Origin: Parafrankia sp041008525
Lineage (GTDB): Bacteria; Actinomycetota; Actinomycetes; Frankiales; Frankiaceae
Assembly (NCBI RefSeq): GCF_041008525.1
Contig: NZ_JBFLUG010000020.1
Coordinates: 1 to 64,000, forward strand
Reading direction: 5' to 3'
Length of the DNA: 64,000 nucleotides
Positions 50,320 through 58,548 of the stretch are shown here, piece after piece. Position 1 is the first letter of the stretch. The number at the start of each line of letters is the position of its first letter. The notes below the pieces were generated by a model, which was not told where the DNA came from, searched no databases, and was given only the letters and a program-made list of their open reading frames with translations. The position numbers and the translations under genes were made by a program.

Positions 50320-51570
50320 ATGGACATCAGCGCACTGCGTTCTCTCTACACCTCGCCCGGCCGGTTCGTGACCGCCTACGCGAGTATCGACCCGGTGCTG
50401 GAGAACGCGGCGCACCAGTACGACCTGCGGTGGCGCGACCTCGCCACGGAGCTGGAACGGCGAGGCGCCGCGCGCGAGGTCTGCGAGCTGTTTCTCGCCG
50501 AACGAGGAGACCCGCACCAGCGCGAGGGCGGCACCCGGGTGGTGGTCGTGTCCGGCGAGGGGAAGCAGGCGCACGTGCCGTTCGCGCACTGGCTGCCGGG
50601 ACGGTCCGACATCGACCTCGTCGACGTCGGCACCCTGCCGCATCTGCTCCCCGTTCTGCACTGGATGGACTCGCGGCTGCCCCATGTGGTCGCCGTCGTG
50701 GACCGGCTCGGCGTCGACGTGCTCGGCTATGTGGACGGCCCGCTCCCGGTCGCAACGGTCTCCCAGAACACGACCCGGCCGCCGTGGCACAAGGCGAGCC
50801 AGGGCGGCTGGGCGCAGCGCCGCTTCGAAAGCCACGTCGAGGAACACTGGAAGCGCGGTGCGAAGGACGACGCGGAGCTGATCGCGGGAGCCGCCCACGA
50901 GACGGCCGCCGAGGTGGTGATTCTCGCGGGCGATACGAAGGCACTCAGCCTGGTCCGCGACGAGCTGCCCCGTGATGTGGCCGCGAGAGTGGTGGTCGTC
51001 CAGGGCAGCCGTGCCCGGGACGGCTCGGTCGACCACCTGGCGGACCGGGTCATGGGCGTTCTCGCGGCGGAGGTGGAACGGCGCCGGGCCGGGCTCCTGG
51101 ACGAGTTCCAGCAGTATCGCTCCCGGGCCAGGTCCCTCGTCGGCGCGGGAAGAGGCGCCGGCGCCGGCCGTGGTCCTGCCGATGGTGCTGGCGCTGGCGT
51201 GGGCGTGGAACGCTCTGCCGCGGGTGCCCCCGCAGAGGGCCGGCCGATGCTGGCCGCCGCCGACGGTCCCGCGGCGACGGCCTACGCCCTCAGCCTGAGC
51301 CAGGTGAGCCACCTCCTGCTGGCCGAGAACGGGGCAGGGGACGGGTCCGCCTGGGTCGGCGACGACGTCACCGAGATCGCCGTCGACCCGTCCGGGGCTG
51401 ACGGTCTGCGACACCCGGTGCGTGCGTCGCGGGTGGATGCACTGGTCCGCGCGGCGCTGGGAACGGGCGCCGCCGTCCACGCCGTCCCGAGCGGCGCGCC
51501 CGGATCGCCGACCGACGGGATCGGCGCCCTCCTCCGGTATTCGGCCGCGCATCCGTCGACCCGGGACTGA
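50320..51570 (+). CDS. Rv2629-like (baeRF/Vms1-related) protein
   Basis: A 416-residue soluble protein resembling Mycobacterium tuberculosis Rv2629, a bacterial eRF1-like/Vms1-like family with a predicted peptidyl-tRNA or ribosome-rescue function. Marks: N-terminal LRSLYTSPGRFVTAYASID, VVVVSGEGKQAHVPFAHW, and the central WAQRRFESHVEEHWKR followed by EVVILAGDTKAL and VVVVQGSRARDGSVDHLADRV. A GGQ-type catalytic loop is not obvious, although a Gly/Ala-rich stretch (VGAGRGAGAGRGPADGAGAG, residues ~285-304) is present. ATG at 50320 follows CGGAGGGG. In mycobacteria this gene belongs to the hypoxia-responsive DosR regulon. Confidence 0.75.
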   Translation: MDISALRSLYTSPGRFVTAYASIDPVLENAAHQYDLRWRDLATELERRGAAREVCELFLAERGDPHQREGGTRVVVVSGEGKQAHVPFAHWLPGRSDIDLVDVGTLPHLLPVLHWMDSRLPHVVAVVDRLGVDVLGYVDGPLPVATVSQNTTRPPWHKASQGGWAQRRFESHVEEHWKRGAKDDAELIAGAAHETAAEVVILAGDTKALSLVRDELPRDVAARVVVVQGSRARDGSVDHLADRVMGVLAAEVERRRAGLLDEFQQYRSRARSLVGAGRGAGAGRGPADGAGAGVGVERSAAGAPAEGRPMLAAADGPAATAYALSLSQVSHLLLAENGAGDGSAWVGDDVTEIAVDPSGADGLRHPVRASRVDALVRAALGTGAAVHAVPSGAPGSPTDGIGALLRYSAAHPSTRD

Positions 51571-51726
51571 CGACGGTGGCTGCGGACTGACGGTGGCGCC
51601 CGGCCCGGCTGTCTGTCTCCGGGTGACCACCGGGCTGGTGACCACCGGGCTGGCGGCGGTGGCCGTTCACAGCTCGTTCGGGTGGGTATTCTCCGCCGCG
51701 GGGCGTGTCACGACCGCGGAGGATTC

Positions 51727-52374
51727 ATGGGCCACGGGCGGCGAGCGCGGGTCCTCGCCGGCACGGTCGCCGCGGCCCTGCTCACCGTGCTGGTGATCGC
51801 GGTCCTCGGTCGGCAGGGCGTCCCGTTCGCTGTGGATGACACGCTGCACCGGTGGGCGCTCGCCCAGCGCGCCGCCACCGTCACGGACGCGGCGGTTGCG
51901 TTGACGGTGACCGCCAGCGGGCCGCCCGCCTACCTCCTGGGCGTGCTGGCGGGGATGATGGCGGCACCTCGGGCGCGGTGGTGGGCCGCCGCGCTCGCGG
52001 TCGCCGTACTCGCCGCAGGGCAGCTGGTGCGCCTGGGACTGGCCCATGCGGTGGACCGGGCGCGCCCGCCTGTGCCGGACTGGGCCTGGCAGGCGGCCGG
52101 GCCGGCCCTCCCGTCCGGTCACACCACGACGTCCGCGCTGGTGGCGGCGGGCCTCGCCGCCGCGCTGCTACGGCACGCCCGGCGGCGTCTGGCCCGGATC
52201 CTGGCCGTGGTGACGCCGGTGCTCTGGGCCTGCGCGGTCGGCACCAGCCGGGTCTACCTCGGGATGCACTGGCCCAGCGACGTCGTCGCTGGCTGGCTGC
52301 TGAGCATCGTGATCATCTGTGCGGCGCTGCCGCTCCTCGGGAGGCTCCTGCCGCGCAGTCCCCACCCACCATGA
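51727..52374 (+). CDS. PAP2-family phosphatase
   Basis: A 215-residue membrane phosphatase with six TM helices. The three phosphatase motifs are visible: AVDRARPP (KxxxxxxRP-like), PSGHTTTSAL, and SRVYLGMHWPSDVVAGW. Enzymes of this class dephosphorylate undecaprenyl pyrophosphate, phosphatidic acid or phosphatidylglycerophosphate; the exact substrate is unclear. ATG at 51727 follows CGGAGGA. Monocistronic, upstream of the convergent NarL-type regulator. Confidence 0.88.
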   Translation: MGHGRRARVLAGTVAAALLTVLVIAVLGRQGVPFAVDDTLHRWALAQRAATVTDAAVALTVTASGPPAYLLGVLAGMMAAPRARWWAAALAVAVLAAGQLVRLGLAHAVDRARPPVPDWAWQAAGPALPSGHTTTSALVAAGLAAALLRHARRRLARILAVVTPVLWACAVGTSRVYLGMHWPSDVVAGWLLSIVIICAALPLLGRLLPRSPHPP

Positions 52375-52491
52375 TGACAGCAGCGGGCCTGGATACTGGC
52401 CCGGGCCCGCTGCCGAAGGCCCTCCCCGGCGCGCCTGTCGCTTCGGCACCAGTGCCTCCGGAACGGGCGCCGATTCAGTCGCTGGACTGCT

Positions 52492-53163
52492 TCATGAGTC
52501 GCTGGACTGCTTCATGAGATAAACGGCTGCCTGGGTGCGGCTGGCCAGCCCAAGCTTCTCCAGAATGCTGGACACGTAGTTCTTCACCGTCTTCTCCGAC
52601 AACCCCAACCGGGTGCCGATCTGCCGGTTGGTGAGCCCGTCCGCAATCAGCTGGAGAATTTCGCGCTCCCGCTGGTTCAGCGTGGCCATGGCCGGGTCCT
52701 CGTTCGGCCCGTCCCGCAGCCGCTCCAGCACGCGGCGCGTCACCGACGGGGCGAGCAGCGACTGACCGGACGCCACCGTCCGGATCGCTCCCACCAGGTC
52801 GTTGCCGCGGATCTCCTTCAGCACATACCCTGCAGCACCAGCCATGATTGCCGAGAACAACGCCTCGTCGTCGTCGTAGGACGTCAGGATCAGGCAGACC
52901 ACGCCCGGCAGGTTCGACCGGATCTCCCGGCAGACGTCGATGCCGCTGCCGTCGGGCAGCCGCCCGTCCAGCACCGCCACATGCGGTTGCAGGGCGGGAA
53001 TGCGCCGCAGCGCCTCCGCCGCCAGCCCGGCCTCTCCGACGACCTCGATATCGTCATGCCGGGCGAGCGTCTGACGCAGACCATTCCGCACGATCTCATG
53101 GTCATCGAGAACGAACACCCGGATCTTCTCCACGACAGTGACGATACGGCCTCCGGAACGCAT
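52492..53163 (-). CDS. NarL/LuxR-family response regulator (DevR/DosR-like)
   Basis: A 223-residue orphan regulator. Receiver: VLDDHE at 18-23, phosphorylated Asp66, Lys in VLKEIRG. C-terminal LuxR HTH: LNQREREILQLIADGLTNRQIGTRLGLSEKTVKNYVSSIL. The layout is like DevR/DosR of mycobacteria, whose targets include Rv2629- and CBS-type genes such as those adjacent here. ATG at 53163 is chosen; a GTG at 53133 immediately before EKIRVFVLDD is possible. No cognate kinase is nearby. The last ten residues contain a duplicated sequence at the DNA level (GTCGCTGGACTGCTTCATGA at 52479 and 52498). Confidence 0.9.
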   Translation of the reverse strand: MRSGGRIVTVVEKIRVFVLDDHEIVRNGLRQTLARHDDIEVVGEAGLAAEALRRIPALQPHVAVLDGRLPDGSGIDVCREIRSNLPGVVCLILTSYDDDEALFSAIMAGAAGYVLKEIRGNDLVGAIRTVASGQSLLAPSVTRRVLERLRDGPNEDPAMATLNQREREILQLIADGLTNRQIGTRLGLSEKTVKNYVSSILEKLGLASRTQAAVYLMKQSSDS

Positions 53164-53441
53164 CGCCAATTCCACCGGCACTGCCTGGCGCCCGTCGGAA
53201 AGCTTTGTAACCGAGTTAACGCGCGAGCGACCGGGAACGGGACACGATGGGAGTGCCGCCCCCGGCTTCCGCCCCCGCTCGAACGGGCCGGGGCTGCGCC
53301 GGCACCAGCCGATGCGGTTCGCCCGGCTCCTCCGGGACGTCGCGGCGGCCCTCGCGGACGGCACGCTGGCACCGCTGCCGGTCACGTCCTTCCCGCTCGA
53401 CGCGGCCACCGGACGGGGGGCACCCGGAGACCCGTGTGCCC

Positions 53442-54188
53442 TCAGCGGGCGGCGGCGCCAGGGCGAGCTGACTGCTGCCCGCGGCGGATCTCCGCGTCGG
53501 GACCCGGGTAGATGAAGCTCACGTGGCCGTTGTCGGACCAGCGCACGGCGAAGGGTGGGTAGCCGGCCGTGGAACGGACCTCGAAGATCTCTCCGGTCCG
53601 GTCCGGCTGCCCGGTGTTGTGGTGATGGACGACGAGCGTGTCACCGGGCCGAGCCCGCACCGCCCACCGCCGCACGGGCGGTTCGAGCCCGGCGCCGCCG
53701 GACCCGGCGCCGTGACGCGCCCCCGCGGGCGCGCTGTCGGCCACGATCGCGGGCGGGCTGGCCTCGTGGTGCGGCGCGCACGCCTCGTCGGCAAGCGGGT
53801 GGACGAGGTCCGCGATCGCGCGTTCACTGTGGATCAACAGGTCGTCGACGGAGAGGAGCCCGACGACCTGGCGTCCCTCGACGACGGGGAGGCGGCGGAA
53901 GGCATGGTCGCGGAACAGCTCGTGGGCGTGTTCGACGTCCACCCCGGCGGGGACCGTGATCACCTCGGTGGTCATCAGAGTGTCGATCCGGCCGTCGGTG
54001 GGGACAGCGCGGGCGACGCCCCGCAGCACGATGTCCCGGTCGGTGACGATTCCGACGAGACGGCCGTCGTCCATGACGAGAAGCGCGCCCACACCGCGGC
54101 GTTCCATCTCCTGAGCCGCATGCTGGACGCTGGCGGCTCGGTCGACCGTGGCCGGCTCTTTGGTGATCATGTTACGAATCTCCGTCAT
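53442..54188 (-). CDS. Tandem CBS-domain protein with C-terminal DUF1918-like region
   Basis: A 248-residue protein. Two CBS domains (residues ~1-125): RNMITKEPATVDRAASVQHAAQEM...GALLVMDDGRLVGIVTDRDI and DTLMTTEVITVPAG...RRLPVVEGRQVVGLLSVDDLL, a nucleotide-sensing module similar to mycobacterial Hrp1 (Rv2626c, a DosR target). The C-terminal part (~180-240) reads RARPGDTLVVHHHNTGQPDRTGEIFEV and AVRWSDNGHVSFIYPGPD, which matches DUF1918. A Pro/Ala linker joins them. ATG at 54188. The fusion of the two is uncommon as far as I know. Ligand may be AMP/ATP. Confidence 0.85.
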   Translation of the reverse strand: MTEIRNMITKEPATVDRAASVQHAAQEMERRGVGALLVMDDGRLVGIVTDRDIVLRGVARAVPTDGRIDTLMTTEVITVPAGVDVEHAHELFRDHAFRRLPVVEGRQVVGLLSVDDLLIHSERAIADLVHPLADEACAPHHEASPPAIVADSAPAGARHGAGSGGAGLEPPVRRWAVRARPGDTLVVHHHNTGQPDRTGEIFEVRSTAGYPPFAVRWSDNGHVSFIYPGPDAEIRRGQQSARPGAAAR

Positions 54189-54566
54189 GCCTGCATCCCG
54201 TCTCTGGTCGCGCCTGCTTCCCGGGCCCGAGCGGATATCCACAACAGCATTTCGTGTTCCTCTGTGTACAGGTAGCTACCCGGGTCCGGATCTGTGAACC
54301 GCGGGACGGCCGCGACGGCGGTGACGGGCGCGACGGCGGTGGCGGCCGGGGGCGCGCCCCGCCGGCCCCCGCCGCTCCGCCCTTGTCGTGTCCCTTGTCG
54401 TGTCCCTTGCCGCAGGCGATCGGTGCGGCGGATCCTGTGACGGCGGCACGGGTCCGGGCAAGGCGGCTGGGGACGGGTGGCCTGGCGGCCGATCTGCCTG
54501 ACGCGATCTGCCTGACCCGTATGCCGACGTCGACCTGTCCGCCGGATGGAAGCCCGAGGACCGTGT
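54189..54566. other. 378-bp gene-free stretch
   Basis: Between the CBS gene and the enoyl-CoA hydratase gene. It holds a CCCTTGTCGTGT repeat at about 54382-54410 and otherwise no recognisable feature. It must carry the divergent promoters; nothing definite can be picked. Confidence 0.4.
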
Positions 54567-55226
54567 ATGCCCGCCCTTGACCGCCACAGCGACGTCTTCG
54601 TCCTCAATCTCGGGGACGGGGAGAACCGGTTCCATCCCGACTGGATCGCCGCCGTCAACACGGCCCTCGACGAGGTCGAGAAGGCCGACGGTGCCCGCGC
54701 ACTGGTGACCGCCGCGACGGGCCGGATCTACTCGAACGGGCTCGACCTGACCTGGCTGTCAGCCAACCCCGAGCGGCACCGGGAGTACGTCGACTCGGTA
54801 CACGAGCTCCTCGCCCGGATGCTCGCGCTGCCGGTGGTCACAGTCGCCGCGGTGCAGGGACACGCGTTCGCCGCCGGCGCGATGTTCGCCCTGGCCCACG
54901 ACTTCCGGGTCATGCGGGCCGACCGTGGCTACTGGTGTCTTCCCGAGATCGACATCAGGATCCCTTTCACCGCGGGGATGGCTGCGCTCATCCAGGCCCG
55001 GCTCGCCCCGCAGACCGCGCACGAGGCGATGCTCACCGGCCGCCGCTACGGCGGGACGGACGCCGCGGCCGCCGGCATCGTCGACCGAGCGGTCGCCGAG
55101 GACGCCGTGCGCCCGAGCGCCGTCGAGACGGCTGTCGCGCACACCGGGAGGGCAGGCGAAACCCTCGGTGCGATCAAGGAGCGCATGTACGCTGCCGTGC
55201 TGACCGTGCTCCGCGGTCAGGGTTGA
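54567..55226 (+). CDS. Enoyl-CoA hydratase/isomerase family protein
   Basis: A 219-residue crotonase-fold protein. TAATGRIYSNGLDLTWL provides the first oxyanion-hole strand and AAVQGHAFAAGAMFALAHDFRVMR the second with conserved Gly residues, followed by PEIDIRIPFTAGMAALI. Hydratase catalytic Glu residues are not both evident, so an isomerase, hydrolase or related CoA reaction is possible. It is somewhat short (typical ~260) because the C-terminal helical part is reduced. ATG at 54567 has CGAGGA just upstream. Followed after 25 bp by a ferredoxin gene. Confidence 0.8.
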   Translation: MPALDRHSDVFVLNLGDGENRFHPDWIAAVNTALDEVEKADGARALVTAATGRIYSNGLDLTWLSANPERHREYVDSVHELLARMLALPVVTVAAVQGHAFAAGAMFALAHDFRVMRADRGYWCLPEIDIRIPFTAGMAALIQARLAPQTAHEAMLTGRRYGGTDAAAAGIVDRAVAEDAVRPSAVETAVAHTGRAGETLGAIKERMYAAVLTVLRGQG

Positions 55227-55251
55227 CGGAGAGCCACGAAGGAGAGCAGCA

Positions 55252-55440
55252 ATGAAGGTCTCGATCGAGTCCGACCTCTGCCAGGGGCACGCCCGGTGCT
55301 GGGACATCTGCCCCGAGGTATTCGAGGTCGACGAACAGGGTTACGGATTAGTGGCCCTTCCGGAGGTCCCGCCCATCCACGAGGCCAGGGCGCGTGAGGC
55401 GGCGGAGAACTGCCCGGAACGGGCAATCACGATCGACTGA
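55252..55440 (+). CDS. Small ferredoxin (P450-type 3Fe-4S/4Fe-4S)
   Basis: A 62-residue ferredoxin with CQGHARCWDICPEVF (Cys10, Cys16, Cys20) and ENCPERAI (Cys54). The pattern resembles ferredoxins that serve actinobacterial cytochrome P450s, which carry a [3Fe-4S] cluster. ATG at 55252 with AGGAGAG upstream. The P450 gene lies about 1.3 kb downstream. Confidence 0.9.
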   Translation: MKVSIESDLCQGHARCWDICPEVFEVDEQGYGLVALPEVPPIHEARAREAAENCPERAITID

Positions 55441-55666
55441 GGCGCGTCCGCCGCGGCGAGGCATCAGGGCACCAGGCCATTCAGGGCGCCAGGCCATTCA
55501 GTGCACCAGGTCATCAGTGCCTCGGTCGTTCTCGCCGCGGCCGCGACGTCCGTCCCCGTGAGGGGCGCGGCAACCCCGCCGCCCGCCGGCCCGCGTCGGG
55601 CGCCACGAGAGATCAATTGCCGCCGAAAAGTGTAAATCTGTCCGTGTAGCGCCATAAATGTCCAAT

Positions 55667-55693
55667 TTCTGTCGAAACTATCCGTCGACAGAA
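55667..55693 (+). promoter_or_regulatory. Inverted repeat overlapping a ribosome binding site
   Basis: TTCTGTCGA and TCGACAGAA form a perfect 9-bp stem around AACTATCCG. The right arm ends in the AGAA of the AGAAGGAG ribosome site of the following gene (ATG 55705), so the stem could hide the site, or the dyad could be a repressor operator. Confidence 0.5.
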
Positions 55694-55704
55694 GGAGACA
55701 TGAG

Positions 55705-56391
55705 ATGTGGCACGGGCCAGCGAAACTGAGGCACCGGATCGGCGGCTGGACCAGCCGGCATCCGCGGGTGAGCGCCGGAGCTGGTGGGATCTTCCTGCTG
55801 CTGCTCGTCGGCATTGCCCTGCTCCCGGCTCCGCGGTCGGCCGCGGAGCGGAGCGGCTCCGCGACGGAGTCCGCCGGCTATCCAGGTGAGGTGATCGCCG
55901 GCTCCGCGGATCGGGCGCCGACACCCGTCCCGTTGCCGCCTGCCTCGACCGGACGGACGGATCCCTCCGCGTCGCTGGGCCCCTCGGTGCCGCCCGTCCG
56001 CGCCGCGGCAGGTCCGGCCGTCCCGGTCGTCGCCGCTGAGCCGGTCGCTCCGGGCGCCGGCGAGGCCGCGGCCGGGCTGGCGTCCACCGCCCCGCGCCCC
56101 GGTGCGCCCGGGTCGCCGTCCACGTCGCGCCACCGGACGAAGCCGGGCTCGCCGATGCCCTCGGCGGCGCCTGGGCGTGGTTACTACCGGTCGTGCGGTG
56201 AGGCGCGTGCGGCGGGTGCGGCCCCGCTGGCTGCCGGGCAGCCGGGCTACCGGGCCGGCCTTGACCCGGATGGTGACGGGGTGGCCTGTGGGCGCGGCGG
56301 GCCGGCGGCGTGGTGCTCGACCGAGGGCTCGCGAGAGCTCCCCTTTCTGACCCGTTTTGGTTGCTGGATCTCGGGGCTGGGATCATCCTGA
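55705..56391 (+). CDS. Excalibur-domain exported protein
   Basis: A 228-residue protein with a short N-terminal cytoplasmic part, one hydrophobic helix (about 27-45, signal anchor), a long Pro/Ala/Ser-rich linker, and a C-terminal Excalibur calcium-binding module: YYRSCGEARAAGAAPLAAGQPGYRAGLDPDGDGVACG, where the DxDGDGxxC loop coordinates calcium (two Cys form the disulfide; positions about 168-203). Excalibur domains sit in the cell envelope. ATG at 55705 has AGAAGGAG in front. After the module the tail has further Trp/Cys residues. Confidence 0.8.
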   Translation: MWHGPAKLRHRIGGWTSRHPRVSAGAGGIFLLLLVGIALLPAPRSAAERSGSATESAGYPGEVIAGSADRAPTPVPLPPASTGRTDPSASLGPSVPPVRAAAGPAVPVVAAEPVAPGAGEAAAGLASTAPRPGAPGSPSTSRHRTKPGSPMPSAAPGRGYYRSCGEARAAGAAPLAAGQPGYRAGLDPDGDGVACGRGGPAAWCSTEGSRELPFLTRFGCWISGLGSS

Positions 56392-56737
56392 TGGGTAACT
56401 TTCCGTGCCCTGGCGGCTGTCGTCGAGTCACGATTTAAGCGGAATGTATTCGTCCGGTTTCCTCGGGTGGCGGTTTGGGCCGGTTGGGCTCTTCGAGGCG
56501 GGCCCGGGGGCGTGTCCCCTGTGCCGCAGGGGGCGGTCACACCACACGCCGGCGCGGGGAGTTCCTTGCTCGTGGGGTGCGAAGCACGTCAATCTGCTCA
56601 TAGGCGTTGACGAACCGAGTGGCGCCCGCCCGGTGCTGTGTACCTGCCCGGGGTGTGGGACGCGGCTGACGTCGCGGAGACGGACTGTCCGTGGTGCCGA
56701 TCGGCGCGGGCAAATGGCATGGGAAAGGGCTCGAACT
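56392..56737. other. Stretch upstream of the P450 gene
   Basis: The P450 frame stays open from 56405, but the sequence before 56714 is not protein-like for this family (Cys/Trp/Gly-rich, no conserved P450 N-terminus). It is treated as a leader/promoter region. AT-rich segment at ~56396-56462. Confidence 0.45.
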
Positions 56738-57925
56738 GTGACGGACGACCTGTACTGGGACCCCTTCGACAAGATCGTCGACGTCAACCCGTACCCCGTG
56801 TGGCGCCGGATGCGGGACGAGGTGCCGGTCTACCGGAACGACAAGCTCGACTTCTACGCGCTCTCCCGGCACAAGGACGTCGACGACGCGCACATCGACC
56901 CGGCGACCTTCAGCTCCGCACACGGCACGGTCCTGGAACTCATGGGTCCGGAGCCGATGCACACCGGGCAGATCATCTTCATGGACCCGCCGACGCACAC
57001 CCTGCTGCGGGTGCTCGTCTCCCGCGCGTTCACCCCGCGCCGGGTCAGCGCCCTCGAGACGCACATCCGGCAGATCTGCGCCGACCTGCTCGACCCGCAG
57101 ATCGGCGCCGGCGGCTTCGACTTCGTCCAGGACTTCGCGGCCCAGCTGCCCTCGCTGGTGATCTCGCAGCTGATCGGGGTCAACCCGGAGGACCGCGAGG
57201 AGATCCGCCAGACGATCGACCAGACCTTCCACATCGAGGAAGGCAAGGGGATGATCAACGATGTCTCCTTCGCCGCCCAGATCAAGATGCACACCTACTT
57301 CTCCGAGCAGATCGACATCCGGCGCCGCGAACCGCGCGACGACATGATGACCGGCCTCGCCCAGGCCGAGATCACCACCGAGGAGGGGCCGCGCAGCCTG
57401 ACCACCTCCGAGGCGGCCGACTTCACCAACCTCCTCGTCGCCGCCGGGACGGAGACCGTCGCCCGGCTGCTCGGCTGGGCCTGCGACCTGCTCGACTCGC
57501 ACCCCGACCAGCGGGCCGACCTGGCCGCCGACTCGTCGCTGCTGCCGAACACGATCGAGGAGACGCTGCGCTACGAGGCGCCGTCGCCGGTGCAGGGCCG
57601 CACCACCACGCGGGACGTCGAGCTGCATGGCACGACGATCCCGGCGGGGTCGCGGGTGCTGCTGCTGACCGCCTCGGCCGGTCGTGACGAGCGGGCGTAC
57701 CCCGACGCCGACACGTACGACATCAGGCGCAGGTTCGACAGCCACGTCTCGTTCGGGCGCGGCCCGCACTTCTGCCTGGGCGCGGCGCTGGCCCGGATGG
57801 AGGGCCGCATCGCCCTGGAGGAGGCCCTGCGCCGCTTCCCGAACTGGGAGGTCGACCGGGACCGGGCCGTGCGCCTGCACACCAGCACCGTGCGCGGCTA
57901 CGAGAAGCTGCCGGTCATCGTCTGA
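56738..57925 (+). CDS. Cytochrome P450
   Basis: A 395-residue soluble bacterial P450 monooxygenase. The haem loop FGRGPHFCLGAALARME has the thiolate ligand Cys346, helix I shows AAGTETVARLLGW (Thr238, Glu239), the ETLRYEAPSPVQGR segment carries the E-x-x-R motif, and TTTRDVELHGTTIPAG is the next conserved part. GTG at 56738 (VTDDLYWDPFD) with GGAAAGGG before it is chosen; ATG at 56714 is an in-frame alternative adding eight residues. The sequence type (CYP125/CYP142-, CYP107- or CYP136-like) cannot be fixed by eye. The ferredoxin at 55252 is a plausible electron donor. Confidence 0.93.
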   Translation: MTDDLYWDPFDKIVDVNPYPVWRRMRDEVPVYRNDKLDFYALSRHKDVDDAHIDPATFSSAHGTVLELMGPEPMHTGQIIFMDPPTHTLLRVLVSRAFTPRRVSALETHIRQICADLLDPQIGAGGFDFVQDFAAQLPSLVISQLIGVNPEDREEIRQTIDQTFHIEEGKGMINDVSFAAQIKMHTYFSEQIDIRRREPRDDMMTGLAQAEITTEEGPRSLTTSEAADFTNLLVAAGTETVARLLGWACDLLDSHPDQRADLAADSSLLPNTIEETLRYEAPSPVQGRTTTRDVELHGTTIPAGSRVLLLTASAGRDERAYPDADTYDIRRRFDSHVSFGRGPHFCLGAALARMEGRIALEEALRRFPNWEVDRDRAVRLHTSTVRGYEKLPVIV

Positions 57926-58381
57926 CCGCACCCCGCGGGCACGTGCTCGGGCCTCGTGGCCGGTGGCTCGCGGCGGCACAGCTTGCGCCGCGAGCCCGGC
58001 CGCCCCTGACCAGGGGCCCTGCGCGGGCGGGCCCTGCGCGGGCGGGACCAGGGGCCGGCCCGGGCGGCCAACGGAAGCGTGAATGCGCAGAAAACCGGCA
58101 GCCTTCTTCCTGCCGGGCCGCATGGTAATTCGGGCGTTCTGCGGGGTGCTGGTCGAGGTGTTCCCGGCTTCGGATACGGCTGTGAGTGGCCTGGATCGTC
58201 CGGGAAGAGTTCCCGTGGTGGTCCGGCGCGCCAGGACCCAACAGAAATCCGCTCCCGGACAACACTTCTTCACTTCCGCGCGGCAGGCCGATCGGGGCTT
58301 CCCTGGCCGGTATCGTGTTCCACGAACGTGGTGGTGGCCGGCGAAGTCAGTCACCACCAGTCCTCATCGTGGAGGTTTCGC
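57926..58381. other. 456-bp intergenic stretch
   Basis: Contains the P450 terminator hairpin and a duplicated GGGCCCTGCGCGGGCG (about 58013-58044) next to CCCCTGACCAGGGG-type self-complementary sequence. No gene recognised. Confidence 0.4.
57965..57996 (+). terminator. Hairpin terminator after the P450 gene
   Basis: GGCTCGCGGCG (57965-57975) and CGCCGCGAGCC (57986-57996) form a perfect 11-bp stem with a 10-base loop, 40 bp after the stop. Confidence 0.65.
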
Positions 58382-58462
58382 ATGAAGCGCGCCGGGCTTG
58401 TTGTCATGTTCCTCGCTCTCGTCGGCGGTGGTTTCCTCGTGCGGCGCCAGCGCGGCCAGTAG
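58382..58462 (+). CDS. 26-residue single-TM peptide
   Basis: ATG at 58382, preceded by TGGAGGT at seven bases, opens a 26-codon frame: MKRAGLVVMFLALVGGGFLV then RRQRGQ. One hydrophobic helix with flanking positive residues, a typical small membrane peptide. It is too short to judge by composition, and no homologue is known to me. It lies between the P450 and the PLP decarboxylase genes, in the same direction. Confidence 0.45.
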   Translation: MKRAGLVVMFLALVGGGFLVRRQRGQ

Positions 58463-58548
58463 GGACCTCGCGGGCGGCAGCCGCCGTCTGCGAAATCGCT
58501 CGTTGATCGCCTCGGCGGCGCGGTCGGGGTCAACCTAGACTTCGGCGG

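Noticed and set aside
56405..56737. N-terminal extension of the P450 to 56405
   Set aside because: The extra 111 residues are Cys/Trp/Gly-rich and unlike any P450 N-terminus; GTG at 56738 gives normal length.
58306..58335. GTGTTCCACGAACGTGG as a LexA-type box
   Set aside because: It does not match the actinobacterial consensus in spacing and arms, and no SOS gene adjoins.
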